Positions 23,786 to 33,696 of a stretch of DNA of 38,066 bases are shown piece by piece. Source of the DNA: Prevotella conceptionensis 9403948 (GTDB taxonomy: Bacteria > Bacteroidota > Bacteroidia > Bacteroidales > Bacteroidaceae); NCBI RefSeq assembly GCF_000312305.1, contig NZ_HE999449.1:133105-171170 (forward strand). The letters run 5' to 3'. Position 1 is the stretch's first letter. Each line of letters opens with the position of its first letter. Both the position numbers and the translations under genes were made by a program. The notes under the pieces are model-generated. The model did no database searches and had not been told where the DNA came from. It worked only from the letters and a program-made list of their open reading frames with translations.

Positions 23786-26422
23786 ATGAATAAGTTTCTT
23801 TTGTGGTGCAACCTGCTCGTAAGCGCATGCTTTACTAACGTAGCTTTGGCACAACCCAATGCCCTCTTGGTAGATTTAGACTATCAAGGACGCCCCTTAA
23901 CCACCAACCTATCTAAGCCATTTAACATAACGGCAGGGCTGGGGGGCAGGCATTTATCCGTCTGGGCCAGTCATGGATTGTACTACGAAACCAAACGTAA
24001 CTCGTGGCAATGGCAACGTCCGCCGCTCTTCGGAACTAACGAAGACCTCTTCACACCCACCATCGTGTTGCCCTATCTCATTCCCATGCTAGAAAAGGCA
24101 GGGGCAATAGTGTTGTCGCCAAGAGAGCGCGACCTACAAACAGAAGAGGTGATTGTGGACAACGATGCCAACAACAATCATATATATAACCATATATATA
24201 AGGAGAAGAACGGACTGCACCATTGGCGAAACACAACTGCAAGCGGCTTTGCCAACCCAAGAACAACCTATGCCGACGGCGAGAATCCGTTTTTAATGGG
24301 AACGGCACGAATGGCACGAACCGTTCAACGAGAAGACAAACGAAGTGAAATCGCCTTCATCCCCCAAATTAAGAACGATGGGGAAAAAGCCGTTTATGTT
24401 TGTTACCAAACACTGCCCGAAAGTACAGACAATGCACAATACACCGTATATCACAAAGGCCAGGCCACTACTATCAGCGTAAACCAACGCATGGGAGGCG
24501 GAACGTGGGTGTATCTAGGCACATTCGACTTTGGCAAGGGGTGTTCTGAAAACAATTGTGTGGTGCTAAACAATGTCTGTACAAGGGATGGAATGGTAAC
24601 GGCCGATGCCGTTCGTTTCGGTGGAGGCATGGGAAACATCCATCGCGGAGGAAACATTAGCGGTGTGCCAAGAGCTTTGGAAGGGGCTAGGTACGCCGCA
24701 CAATGGTATGGCGCGCCGCAAGAAGTGTACAGTTCGAAAGAAGGTCGCGATGATTATGGTGACGATGTAAACGCTCGCGGCCTAATAAGCAATTGGTGGG
24801 CAGGTGGTTCCGTGTTCTTACCAACAAAGCCTGGGCTGGGCATTCCCATTGAGTTATGCTTGGGAATACACAGCGATGCAGGGGCAGATAGGCAAAGCAG
24901 GAATCTCGTTGGCTCGCTGGCCATCTGCACTTCGTACTTTAACGATGGGCGATTGTCCACTGGTGTAACGCGAAACCTATCGTTGAACTTCGCCGAAAGC
25001 ATGCTCGAGACAATCCACAACGACTTAGTGCAAAAGTTTGGAAGATGGGAAATTCGTGAGCTTATCGACAAGAACTATTCGGAAACACGAATGCCCGACA
25101 TTCCTTCGGCTATCTTAGAGACACTGTCGCACCAGAATTTCCCCGACATGCGGCTAGGTCACGACCCCAACTTCAAGTTCACTTTGGCGCGCGCCGTGTA
25201 CAAAAGCATCCTCCGTTTTATCTGCAACCAACATGCAACAACGGCCATTGTCAGTCCACTTGCACCCTCAAACTTCCACATAAACTACCTCTACAACGGC
25301 CGAATAAAGCTGGGATGGAGCGAAACGGAAGACGAATTGGAACCCACGGCTAAGCCAACGGGCTACATATTATATACGGCTATCGACTCGGCTGGCTTTG
25401 ACAACGGCCGAATGATTAAGCAAAACGAGATTGAACTCGCCCTGCGTCCCCACTCAACATATAGCTTTAAGGTGGCGGCAGTTAACCAAGGGGGCGAGAG
25501 TTTCACATCCGAAACCCTCTCGGCCTATTACCAACCAGAGGCCTCCAGCACCATTTTAGTGGTCGATGGGTTCGACAGGCTTTCCTCGCCTGCTGTAATC
25601 AGCACGCCACTACAACAGGGTTTCGACCTAAACGAAGACCTCGGAGTGAGCTTGGGCACACAAGCGGCATGGGTTGGCTACCAACAGAACTTCAACAAAA
25701 GGGCTGCTGGCGTTGACGGATGGCAGGGATTGGGATACAGCGACACAAGTTTGCAAGGGCAATTGGTTGCAGGCAATGACCAAAACACCGCCCGAACACA
25801 CGTTGAAGACATTGCGGCAATAAAGAAATATAATGTGGTATCGGCATCTATGAAGGCCGTTGAGAAAGGATTATGCAACCTTTCGCGCTATCAATGTATA
25901 GACATTGCATTGGGCTTACAGCGCAACGACGGCCATTCGCTCGTGAAATACAAGACATTCACGCCCACCGTTCAAAAGATTATACGCGAATACAGTTGCA
26001 ATAACGGTCGGTTGATTGTAAGCGGAGCATACGTTGGCACCGACATGAGGGACTCGTTAGAGCAAGTTTTCTTGGCCGATGTATTCAAGGCATCGTTCGA
26101 AGGTACGGTGCGAACAGACACACTGCTCGCAGCCATCAGGCCTTTGGCGAGCGATACAGATTCTATTCCGCGTGACAGCGTTGTGGCCTTGCTCTACAAA
26201 TCGCCCAACGCCGTGCACTATGCGCCCCAAATGGTAGACGTGTTAACCCCATTAGACGATGCCACAACGGGCTATCGCTACGCTGGATGGTGGCCTGCAT
26301 CAGTGGCTTACGTGGCAGGCAGTCGGCGAAGTCATCTTTTCGGTTTTCCGTTAGAGTGCATCAAAGACCGCGAGGACCGCAGGCGGATAATGGCCGAAAC
26401 CATCGACACGATAATGAAGTAA
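23786..26422 (+). CDS. Secreted amidase-like protein with golvesin/Xly-type and FN3-like domains
   Basis: An 878-residue exported protein (signal peptide MNKFLLWCNLLVSACFTNVA, cleavage near LAQ). An N-acetylmuramoyl-L-alanine-amidase-like fold seems split around an insert: zinc-ligand candidates are His63 in VWASHGLYYE, the His in LGIHSDAGAD and the Glu in AILETLSHQN. The insert (about 170-290, GGGTWVYLGTFDFGKG, VTADAVRFGGG) resembles the golvesin/xanthan-lyase carbohydrate-binding module. An FN3-like segment follows (about 485-590), then a C-terminal region that may be flavodoxin- or peptidase-like. Homologues are often mislabelled xanthan lyase. It probably acts on peptidoglycan. Contains a 12-bp tandem duplication at 24179-24202. 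Confidence 0.75.
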   Translation: MNKFLLWCNLLVSACFTNVALAQPNALLVDLDYQGRPLTTNLSKPFNITAGLGGRHLSVWASHGLYYETKRNSWQWQRPPLFGTNEDLFTPTIVLPYLIPMLEKAGAIVLSPRERDLQTEEVIVDNDANNNHIYNHIYKEKNGLHHWRNTTASGFANPRTTYADGENPFLMGTARMARTVQREDKRSEIAFIPQIKNDGEKAVYVCYQTLPESTDNAQYTVYHKGQATTISVNQRMGGGTWVYLGTFDFGKGCSENNCVVLNNVCTRDGMVTADAVRFGGGMGNIHRGGNISGVPRALEGARYAAQWYGAPQEVYSSKEGRDDYGDDVNARGLISNWWAGGSVFLPTKPGLGIPIELCLGIHSDAGADRQSRNLVGSLAICTSYFNDGRLSTGVTRNLSLNFAESMLETIHNDLVQKFGRWEIRELIDKNYSETRMPDIPSAILETLSHQNFPDMRLGHDPNFKFTLARAVYKSILRFICNQHATTAIVSPLAPSNFHINYLYNGRIKLGWSETEDELEPTAKPTGYILYTAIDSAGFDNGRMIKQNEIELALRPHSTYSFKVAAVNQGGESFTSETLSAYYQPEASSTILVVDGFDRLSSPAVISTPLQQGFDLNEDLGVSLGTQAAWVGYQQNFNKRAAGVDGWQGLGYSDTSLQGQLVAGNDQNTARTHVEDIAAIKKYNVVSASMKAVEKGLCNLSRYQCIDIALGLQRNDGHSLVKYKTFTPTVQKIIREYSCNNGRLIVSGAYVGTDMRDSLEQVFLADVFKASFEGTVRTDTLLAAIRPLASDTDSIPRDSVVALLYKSPNAVHYAPQMVDVLTPLDDATTGYRYAGWWPASVAYVAGSRRSHLFGFPLECIKDREDRRRIMAETIDTIMK

Positions 26423-26441
26423 TAATTAAACCAATACAGAT

Positions 26442-26759
26442 ATGTATAAAATTCAAGCCAATAATTCGGGAACGCGAACCATCGACGTAAGCGACCTGCA
26501 CTTGGAAACGATTGACAAGTACGCCTTACTCAAAAACCTTGTAGACAGCAATGGTATCATTGATGAGGAGGTTTTAGACAAGTTGAAGTATAACGTAAGG
26601 TCGTTGTTAGAGTCGGAAACAGGTAAAGACAAAGCGCTGTTAGACCTCTGTCTCGACGTTATCTATAACAACAACATGAAAGCCTTTGGCTTACACCAGC
26701 TAGTGTTGCTCTATATCGAGTGGAAGACCAACGCAAACAAGTCTTCGGTAACAGAATAA
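26442..26759 (+). CDS. Hypothetical protein, 105 aa
   Basis: A small soluble protein starting MYKIQANNSGTRTIDVSDL, with helix-rich KALLDLCLDVIYNNN and a neutral C-terminus. No motif, signal peptide or membrane segment is visible. It begins 19 bases after the amidase-like gene on the same strand and is probably its operon partner. Function unknown. The 98 bases after it hold the mini-array upstream of ygiQ. Confidence 0.65.
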   Translation: MYKIQANNSGTRTIDVSDLHLETIDKYALLKNLVDSNGIIDEEVLDKLKYNVRSLLESETGKDKALLDLCLDVIYNNNMKAFGLHQLVLLYIEWKTNANKSSVTE

Positions 26760-26809
26760 AGTACGTTTTTTCGTTAAAATAAATTCTAATGTAAAGACAA
26801 GAATTACGG

Positions 26810-26842
26810 CTCGTTAACTCGTAAACCCGCTAACTTGTCAAC
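26810..26842 (+). repeat. Mini 8-bp array next to ygiQ start
   Basis: Four perfect-register octamers, ctcgttaa, ctcgtaaa, cccgctaa and cttgtcaa, lie 15 bases before the TTG start of ygiQ. Same repeat type as in the modules, but here isolated and without IS-like ends. Confidence 0.6.
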
Positions 26843-26857
26843 AGATTAAGAACTGCA

Positions 26858-28870
26858 TTGAACAATTACAGGTTAACAGACTTCTTACCCACCACAAAGA
26901 AAGAATGCGAACTAAGGGGATGGGAACAGCTAGACGTCATCCTCTTTTCGGGTGATGCGTACGTCGATCACCCCTCTTTTGGCGTGGCCGTTATTGGCCG
27001 TTGCCTTGAAGCGGCGGGCTATAAGGTGGCCATTGTGCCGCAACCCGACTGGCATGGCGACTATCGCGACTTCAAAAAATTAGGCGTTCCGCGCCTGTTC
27101 TTCGGCATTTCGCCAGGCTGCATGGACTCGATGGTAAATAAATACACGGCCAATAAGCGACTCCGTTCAGAAGATGCGTATAGTCCAGACGGCCGACACA
27201 ACTGCCGTCCAGACTATCCTACGGTGGTATATACGCAAATACTCAAAGAGCTTTACCCCGACGTGCCTGTGGTTTTAGGAGGCATTGAGGCCTCTATGCG
27301 CCGACTTACACACTACGACTATTGGCAAGACAAGGTGAGAAAGTGCATTCTATGCGACTCGAAAGCCGACATCATACTCTATGGTATGGGCGAAAAGTCG
27401 ATTTTAGAGCTGTGTGCTAGTCTCGAAAACGGGCAGCACATTAGCACCATTCACCATATTCCGCAAACCGTTTTCATGGTCGACAAGAACAGCGTTCCTG
27501 GCGGAATAACCGATAAAGACATCATTTTGAACAGCCACGAGGCCTGCCTGAAAGACAAACGCAAGCAAGCCGAAAACTTCAAACACATTGAAGAAGAGGC
27601 CAATAAGGTGCATGCACAACGCCTTTTGCAAGAAGTAGACGGCATGTATGCCGTGGTTAACCCACCCTACCCCACACTCACGACCCAAGAATTAGACGCC
27701 ACTTTCGACCTGCCTTATACTCGCTTGCCCCACCCCAAGTACAAAAACAAGCGCATTCCAGCCTACGAGATGATTAAATTCTCGGTAAACATGCACCAAG
27801 GATGTTTCGGGGGATGCTCGTTCTGCACCATTTCAGCCCACCAAGGCAAGTTCGTGGTGTGCCGTTCGAAAGAAAGTATACTGAAAGAGGTGAAGAAAGT
27901 GGCACAAATGCCCGACTTCAAGGGCTATCTTTCGGACCTAGGCGGACCATCGGCCAACATGTATGGCATGGCTGGGCGCAACAAAAAAGCGTGCGAAGTG
28001 TGCAAACGGCCGTCGTGTATCAATCCCGAAATATGCCCAAACCTCAATACCGACCACTCGAAACTCATCGAAATATATCGTGCCGTAGATGCTTTACCAG
28101 AGATAAAGAAAAGCTTTATCGGAAGTGGCGTACGCTACGACTTGCTGCTCCACAAGAGCAAAGACAAGAAAGTGAACGATGCCGCGATGGAATATACTAA
28201 GGAGTTGATACGACATCATGTAAGTGGACGTCTTAAAGTGGCTCCCGAACACACCAGCGATGAGGTGTTGCGTAGCATGAGAAAGCCAAGTTTCACACAG
28301 TTTGAGGAGTTTAAGCGCATCTTCGACAAGATAAATGAGGAGGAAAATCTTAGGCAACAAATCATTCCTTACTTCATGAGCAGCCATCCTGCGTGTAAGG
28401 AGGCAGACATGGCCGACTTGGCCGTGCGTACCAAAAGGCTTGACTTCCATCTCGAACAGATACAAGACTTCACCCCAACGCCCATGACCGTGAGCACCGA
28501 GGCATGGTACACAGGTTACGATCCTTACACGCTTGAACCCGTTTTCAGTGCCAAAACGCCCAAAGACAAGAACAACCAAAGGCTATTTTTCTTTTGGTAT
28601 AAGAAGGAAGAAAGGCAAAACATCGAGCGCGAACTTAGGAAAATTGGTCGCCCCGAACTGATTAACGAACTTTATTCCTCAAACGATTGGGGCAGACAGC
28701 AAAGTTCGGGCAAAGGCAAGAAAGATGATAAGAACCATCGTGAGCATAAAAACAGCCGCACGGAAAAGGCTTACGAGCCCAAACCTTCGCCTAAAACGGC
28801 TGAAAGAAAATCGTTCAACCCAAATTTTTGCAACGGTAAGCCGAACAAGTCGAAAGGTAAACGAAGATAA
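26858..28870 (+). CDS. ygiQ: YgiQ family radical SAM protein
   Basis: A 670-residue radical SAM enzyme of the YgiQ (UPF0313) family, whose substrate is unknown. The [4Fe-4S] triad is Cys316-x3-Cys320-x2-Cys323 in GCFGGCSFCTISAHQGK. The N-terminal domain, starting YRLTDFLPTTKKE and with LFSGDAYVDHPSFG, precedes it; IGSGVRYDLLLH and VAPEHTSDEVL follow. The last ~55 residues form a Lys/Arg-rich tail (GKGKKDDKNHREHKNSRTEK) suggestive of nucleic acid binding. Start is TTG at 26858; no in-frame ATG lies between the upstream stop and the conserved N-terminus. Confidence 0.92.
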   Translation: MNNYRLTDFLPTTKKECELRGWEQLDVILFSGDAYVDHPSFGVAVIGRCLEAAGYKVAIVPQPDWHGDYRDFKKLGVPRLFFGISPGCMDSMVNKYTANKRLRSEDAYSPDGRHNCRPDYPTVVYTQILKELYPDVPVVLGGIEASMRRLTHYDYWQDKVRKCILCDSKADIILYGMGEKSILELCASLENGQHISTIHHIPQTVFMVDKNSVPGGITDKDIILNSHEACLKDKRKQAENFKHIEEEANKVHAQRLLQEVDGMYAVVNPPYPTLTTQELDATFDLPYTRLPHPKYKNKRIPAYEMIKFSVNMHQGCFGGCSFCTISAHQGKFVVCRSKESILKEVKKVAQMPDFKGYLSDLGGPSANMYGMAGRNKKACEVCKRPSCINPEICPNLNTDHSKLIEIYRAVDALPEIKKSFIGSGVRYDLLLHKSKDKKVNDAAMEYTKELIRHHVSGRLKVAPEHTSDEVLRSMRKPSFTQFEEFKRIFDKINEEENLRQQIIPYFMSSHPACKEADMADLAVRTKRLDFHLEQIQDFTPTPMTVSTEAWYTGYDPYTLEPVFSAKTPKDKNNQRLFFFWYKKEERQNIERELRKIGRPELINELYSSNDWGRQQSSGKGKKDDKNHREHKNSRTEKAYEPKPSPKTAERKSFNPNFCNGKPNKSKGKRR

Positions 28871-28944
28871 GCCACGGTAATATTGCTCTGCCATTGGCTT
28901 TATCAACACATTTAAAAAGCGATATACACAACCCACTTTAAAGC

Positions 28945-29715
28945 ATGCAAATACTTCTATCGTGCGCCAAAGACATGGCCACAAAGCCCATAACATTCCC
29001 TAACGAACGTGCCAACGAACCGCATTTCATCGCAGCAGCCAAGGAAATTGCGACCGAGATGATGAACTTTTCAACGGAAGAATTGGAAGAAATGCTCAAA
29101 ATTAACAGCAAGCTAGCCAACCAAAATTGGCTCAGGTATCAGCATTTTCTACAAGCAGGCGACACTTCGCACGCTGCTCTTGCATTCACAGGCATGGCCT
29201 ACAAGCACCTGAAAGCGAGCAGTTTCAACCAAGAAGACATTTGCTTTGCCAACCAACACCTTTGGATAACCTCCTTTCTATACGGACTTTTACGGCCACT
29301 CGATGCCATAAAGCCACATCGTTTGGAAGGTTATGTGCGCTTACAAAACCACGACGACATACGACTATTCGACTATTGGAAACCTCGCCTTACCCAACTT
29401 TTCATCCAATCAATCAGCAACGACAATGGCATGCTTGCCTATCTTGCAAGCGAAGAGATGAAATCGCTCTTCGATTGGAATGAGGTAAAGAAGAAAGTAA
29501 AAATCTTCGAGCCCCAATTCATGGTCGAGAATGCCCGTGGCAGAAAAACAATTGTGGTGTACACAAAGATGTGTCGCGGGGCAATGGCCAACTACATCAT
29601 CACAAACAAGATAACCAATACCGACGATTTGCTCGCTTTCGAATACGAAGGGTTTAAGTTTGCAGAGTGGATTGACAATGGTAAAACGCCACTTTTCGTC
29701 CTCGGCGCACCCTAA
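28945..29715 (+). CDS. yaaA: YaaA family peroxide stress protein
   Basis: A 256-residue protein of the YaaA (DUF328) family, which in E. coli limits free intracellular iron during hydrogen peroxide stress and binds DNA. Family blocks are MQILLSCAKDM at the start, FTGMAYKHLKA near residue 74, SFLYGLLRPLDAIKPHRLEG near 112 and the late FEYEGFKFAEW. Length is normal. It starts 74 bases after ygiQ, and no separate promoter is obvious; transcription may run through from ygiQ. Confidence 0.92.
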   Translation: MQILLSCAKDMATKPITFPNERANEPHFIAAAKEIATEMMNFSTEELEEMLKINSKLANQNWLRYQHFLQAGDTSHAALAFTGMAYKHLKASSFNQEDICFANQHLWITSFLYGLLRPLDAIKPHRLEGYVRLQNHDDIRLFDYWKPRLTQLFIQSISNDNGMLAYLASEEMKSLFDWNEVKKKVKIFEPQFMVENARGRKTIVVYTKMCRGAMANYIITNKITNTDDLLAFEYEGFKFAEWIDNGKTPLFVLGAP

Positions 29716-29851
29716 ACCGCTTTCTTCTGTTGCCTTTTTTAAGCGCGTTCTCGCAACTAATTGTAAGTCAAACACGGCTTATCTCATGGCGACAGAAACA
29801 CAATAAGAAGTATTTTATCAGCATAAAGGCCACAAAAACGCCCTGTTTCGT

Positions 29852-29882
29852 TTTGCACTTTCAACGATTTGCATTATTTTTG
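29852..29882 (+). promoter_or_regulatory. Consensus promoter of flippase-like gene
   Basis: TTTG (29852-29855), 19 bases, TATTTTTG (29875-29882): an exact match to the Bacteroidetes consensus. The predicted start near 29889 excludes the upstream TTG at 29869 and supports translation from 29905. Confidence 0.7.
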
Positions 29883-29904
29883 CAGGGTATTAATACAAGA
29901 AAAA

Positions 29905-30909
29905 TTGAAAATCAAACGAATTATAAACGACACATTCAAGGTTGCCCTATCGCTCTTCCTCGGCGGAGCGATATTGTATTGGATGTATCGTGGCTTTGAT
30001 TTAAAGCAGGTTGAGCGCGTTATGCTCCACGAAATGAACTGGACTTGGATGCTGCTTTCATTCCCCTTTGGCATCATGGCGCAAGTGTTCAGGGGATGGA
30101 GATGGCGACAGACACTCGAACCTATGGGCGAAAAGCCCAGGGCATCGACAGCCATACATGCCATATTCGTTTCGTATGCCGTAAGCTTAGTTATCCCCCG
30201 AATAGGCGAGTTTGCCCGTTGCGCAGTGCTTAGGCGATATGATAAGATAGACTTTGCTAAGGCATTGGGAACCGTTGTTACCGAACGTGCCATCGATTCG
30301 CTACTGGTATTGGCCATTGCAGCCATTACCCTGCTGGCACAAGTGAGCATCTTCGACAGCTTTTTCACCAAAACAGGGACGAGCCTACATGCCATTGTCG
30401 GCCAATTCTCAACCACAGGCTACATCGTTACGGGCATTTGCGCCATCGCAGTCGGCGTATTGCTGCACTTCTTGCTGAAAAGGATGGCCATATATAATAA
30501 GGTGAAAGAAACGGTAAAGGGCATTTGGCAAGGCATCAACTCGATAAGGAAGGTGCGCAACAAGTGGCTCTTCGCCTTTTTCACCTTGGCTATATGGGGC
30601 AGTTATTTTCTGCACTACTATCTAACCTTCTATTGTTTCGAGTCAACAGCAGGTTTAGGCATGGCTTGTGCAATGGTTACGTTTGTGGTTGGCAGCATGG
30701 CGGTAGTGGTTCCAACGCCCAATGGGGCTGGCCCTTGGCACTTCGCCGTGAAAACCATGCTCATCTTATATGCCGTAGATAGCACAGCCGCACTCAATTT
30801 TGTGCTTATCGTGCATTCGGTTCAAACGCTCTTGGTTATTCTCCTTGGCGTTTACGGATGGATGGCATTGGCTTTCTCGCACTCAAAGCGTGCACCAACA
30901 GTCGAATAA
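29905..30909 (+). CDS. LPG-synthase-TM / flippase-like membrane protein (UPF0104)
   Basis: A 334-residue polytopic inner-membrane protein with about 7-8 hydrophobic segments, of the lysylphosphatidylglycerol-synthase transmembrane (AglD-like) family. Hallmarks are QVFRGWRWRQTL, SLVIPRIGEFARCAVLRRY with the conserved Gly-Glu, and VVPTPNGAGPWHFA in the last third. The aminoacyl-transferring domain of MprF is absent, so it is not a lysyl-PG synthase; relatives are thought to move or modify lipid-linked substrates. TTG at 29905 is preferred because the promoter box overlaps the alternative start at 29869. Confidence 0.85.
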   Translation: MKIKRIINDTFKVALSLFLGGAILYWMYRGFDLKQVERVMLHEMNWTWMLLSFPFGIMAQVFRGWRWRQTLEPMGEKPRASTAIHAIFVSYAVSLVIPRIGEFARCAVLRRYDKIDFAKALGTVVTERAIDSLLVLAIAAITLLAQVSIFDSFFTKTGTSLHAIVGQFSTTGYIVTGICAIAVGVLLHFLLKRMAIYNKVKETVKGIWQGINSIRKVRNKWLFAFFTLAIWGSYFLHYYLTFYCFESTAGLGMACAMVTFVVGSMAVVVPTPNGAGPWHFAVKTMLILYAVDSTAALNFVLIVHSVQTLLVILLGVYGWMALAFSHSKRAPTVE

Positions 30910-30952
30910 CCAAATCATACATATATTTTACTAACTTTTAAACAACCGTTTT

Positions 30953-32410
30953 ATGAGTGAAATTAAAAATTTAAAGCCTGAAAGCATTTGGCGTAACTTC
31001 TACAATCTTACGCAAGTACCACGTCCGTCAGGACATTTAGAGAAAGTTAAGACCTTTCTTCTGAACTTCGCTAAGGAAGTGGGCGTAGAAGCATTCGTTG
31101 ATTCTGCCAACAATGTGGTGATGAGAAAGCCGGCATCGCCTGGCATGGAAAATCGAAAAACCATAACCCTACAAGCGCACATGGACATGGTTCCGCAGAA
31201 ATCGGCCGACAGTACACATAATTTCGAGACCGACCCTATTGAAACATGGATTGACAACGAGTGGGTTAGGGCAAAGAATACAACGCTGGGTGCTGATAAC
31301 GGAATTGGCGTTGCTGCCATCATGGCCGTTATGGAAGACAAGAGTTTGAAACATGGACCAGTTGAAGGACTTATCACGGCCGATGAGGAAACAGGCATGT
31401 ATGGTGCCAACGACCTGCCCGCCAACGAGCTGCAAGGCGACATCCTACTTAATCTCGACTCCGAAACATGGGGTTGTTTTGTAGTGGGCAGTGCCGGCGG
31501 TGTGGACGTTACCGCTACGCGCAACTACAAAGAAGTGCCCGTAAACAAAGACAGGGTGGCCTTAAAAGTTACCATCAAGGGTTTGAAAGGGGGACACTCA
31601 GGATTGGAAATACACGAAGGCAGAGCCAATGCCAACAAGCTAATGGCACGCGTTGTGGCCAAGTTGGTTGCCGAATGCGGTGCCGAACTTGCCACTTGGC
31701 ATGGCGGAAACATGCGCAACGCCATTCCTTATAAGGCTGAAACCTTAGTTACGCTCCCCGCAAACAATGAGGATAAGGCCTGCGCACTTATCAACGAGAT
31801 GAAGACGATGTTCGAAACAGAATATCGTTTCGTTGAAAATCAAGTGGAACTATTTGCTGAAAAAGCTCCCCTACCTGAGAAACAAATGGATGCCACCGAC
31901 AGAGACATCGTGATAAGAGCCATTTTCGGATGCCACAACGGCGTTTTACGCATGATACCTGCCATACCAACGGTTGTTGAAACCTCGTCTAACTTGGCCA
32001 TCATCGACATCGAAGACGGGAAAGCCAGGTTCCTAATGTTAGCTAGGAGCTCAAGCGAAACAATGAAGGCGTACATCTGCGACACGCTTAAAGGCACGCT
32101 CACATTAGGCGGCTTTGATGTGAAACTCAGCGCAGACTATCCTGGTTGGGACCCGAACACCGACAGCGAGATACTTAACCTGATGCAACGCTTGCACAAG
32201 CAACTATTTAACGAGGACGCCATCGTTAAGGTAGACCATGCAGGTTTGGAGTGTTCCATCATTCTTAATAAGTATCCGCACATGGATGTTGTTTCCTTTG
32301 GGCCAACCATCCGTTCGCCCCACAGTACCAGCGAACGCTGCCTACACGAAACCGTTGTGCCTTTCTGGAACTTGTTGAAGAAGATTTTGGAAGAAGTTCC
32401 ACAAAAATAA
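30953..32410 (+). CDS. pepD: Aminoacyl-histidine dipeptidase (peptidase D)
   Basis: A 485-residue M20-family metallopeptidase that splits Xaa-His dipeptides such as carnosine and other dipeptides. Metal and catalytic residues are in place: His76 and Asp78 in LQAHMDMVPQ, Asp115 in LGADNGIGV, Glu145-Glu146 in ADEETGMYGA, Asp173 in NLDSETWG, and a late His in RSPHSTSERC. GLKGGHSGLEIHEGRANA marks the lid/dimerisation domain. Together with the hut genes it suggests use of histidine-containing peptides, though the genes are far apart. 8 bases separate it from the radical SAM gene. Confidence 0.95.
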   Translation: MSEIKNLKPESIWRNFYNLTQVPRPSGHLEKVKTFLLNFAKEVGVEAFVDSANNVVMRKPASPGMENRKTITLQAHMDMVPQKSADSTHNFETDPIETWIDNEWVRAKNTTLGADNGIGVAAIMAVMEDKSLKHGPVEGLITADEETGMYGANDLPANELQGDILLNLDSETWGCFVVGSAGGVDVTATRNYKEVPVNKDRVALKVTIKGLKGGHSGLEIHEGRANANKLMARVVAKLVAECGAELATWHGGNMRNAIPYKAETLVTLPANNEDKACALINEMKTMFETEYRFVENQVELFAEKAPLPEKQMDATDRDIVIRAIFGCHNGVLRMIPAIPTVVETSSNLAIIDIEDGKARFLMLARSSSETMKAYICDTLKGTLTLGGFDVKLSADYPGWDPNTDSEILNLMQRLHKQLFNEDAIVKVDHAGLECSIILNKYPHMDVVSFGPTIRSPHSTSERCLHETVVPFWNLLKKILEEVPQK

Positions 32411-32418
32411 ACCACTGG

Positions 32419-33060
32419 ATGGCAAACAGAACCAACGACGCCAAAGTTCCCCTCATAGGGATTGACAGGCATCGCATAGCAACCGACGGGCATGGAGTTA
32501 CCACGCTCGTCGGTTTCTTCGGTTGTCCGTTACACTGCAAGTTCTGCCTAAACGACCAGTGTCACGACACGCGCAGACGTTGGCGACGGCTGTCGCCACA
32601 AGCGTTATACGACGAGTTAAAACAAGACGAATTGTATTTTCTTGCCACAGGTGGCGGCGTAACCTTTGGCGGTGGCGAACCATGTTTGCAAAGTCGTTTC
32701 ATCAAAGCATTCAGAAACATCTGCGGACCTGCATGGAACATCACGGTGGAAACAAGCCTATACGTTCCACAAAACCACTTGCGGCGTTTGCTAAACGTAG
32801 TAAACACATACATTGTGGACATTAAAGACCTTAATCCAGACATCTACCTAGAATATACCAGCAAAGACATCGGCTTACTAAAAGAAAACCTGCAATGGCT
32901 TACAGCACACGTGGCGAAGGAGGATATCTTTGTGCGCGTTCCTAGCATACCTAACCACAACACGCCAGAAAACATCGAATACAGCATTGAAGAACTGAAA
33001 AAACTAGGCCTTGTTAATATCGAATGTTTCGATTACATTAACCCGAAACAAGTGAAATAA
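32419..33060 (+). CDS. Radical SAM activating-enzyme-like protein
   Basis: A 213-residue radical SAM protein of the pyruvate-formate-lyase-activase type. The cluster triad is Cys36-x3-Cys40-x2-Cys43 in VGFFGCPLHCKFCLND; the SAM-binding GGE motif is in GGGVTFGGGEPCLQ (about 78-91), and a glycyl-radical-activase-like VETSLYVP and VDIKDLNPDIY follow. It lacks the extra ferredoxin-like insert of some activases. No glycyl radical enzyme is nearby, so its target is unknown. It probably shares a transcript with pepD (8-base gap). Confidence 0.85.
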   Translation: MANRTNDAKVPLIGIDRHRIATDGHGVTTLVGFFGCPLHCKFCLNDQCHDTRRRWRRLSPQALYDELKQDELYFLATGGGVTFGGGEPCLQSRFIKAFRNICGPAWNITVETSLYVPQNHLRRLLNVVNTYIVDIKDLNPDIYLEYTSKDIGLLKENLQWLTAHVAKEDIFVRVPSIPNHNTPENIEYSIEELKKLGLVNIECFDYINPKQVK

Positions 33061-33209
33061 GGGAACGTTTCCACCCCATCCGCCCCAACAACTGTCGCAA
33101 ATGCCTTTTCTCTTACCTGCAATTACACACCCTACACAGCCTGAACTCCCTCTATCAACATTAAACAGCCGATTGTTGGCGATATAAATCTTTATGGGAT
33201 AATCTTTCA

Positions 33210-33363
33210 ATAGTCAAACAGAATTGGATTTAGAAAGCCACAAATGAAGCGTAGGCAAACAACACACCAACTTTTACACCGCGTAAGGCCTTGTTAATGC
33301 CATGCTGTACACACGTTGCATTCTTCTATCAGCTATTTTCCAAAAGCAATTCTGATTGACTAT
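33210..33363. repeat. MITE-like 154-bp element with 17-bp inverted ends
   Basis: atagtcaaacagaattg (33210-33226) is mirrored by caattctgattgactat (33347-33363) with a single mismatch. The centre has no gene. The ends do not resemble the IS5-family ends of this window, so it would belong to another element family. The surrounding gap 33061-34304 has no credible coding region. Confidence 0.5.
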
Positions 33364-33696
33364 AACAAACCAGAACACAGTCGCGCAAAGATACTGAACA
33401 AGAGCCGTAAGGCTGTAAAATATTTGTACCAACTTTTAACATTGTGAGTGGCTTCGCCGCAAAATTTCCGAGCAGTGGTTGGATTTTCGCGCGTATTTTT
33501 CAAGTTTGTAACTGTTTGGTATATTGTAATTTACGACAAATAATACACAAAAACATGTTGTTTAGCACACTTTATGGCTATAGAACGTCAATAAATGCAC
33601 CGGCAAGAGCCAACAAGCCTTCATCATCCAAAATGGTTAAAATACCCATAAATAGCACCTAAAATACTGCTTTACATGGATTTTGGGTGGGTTTTG

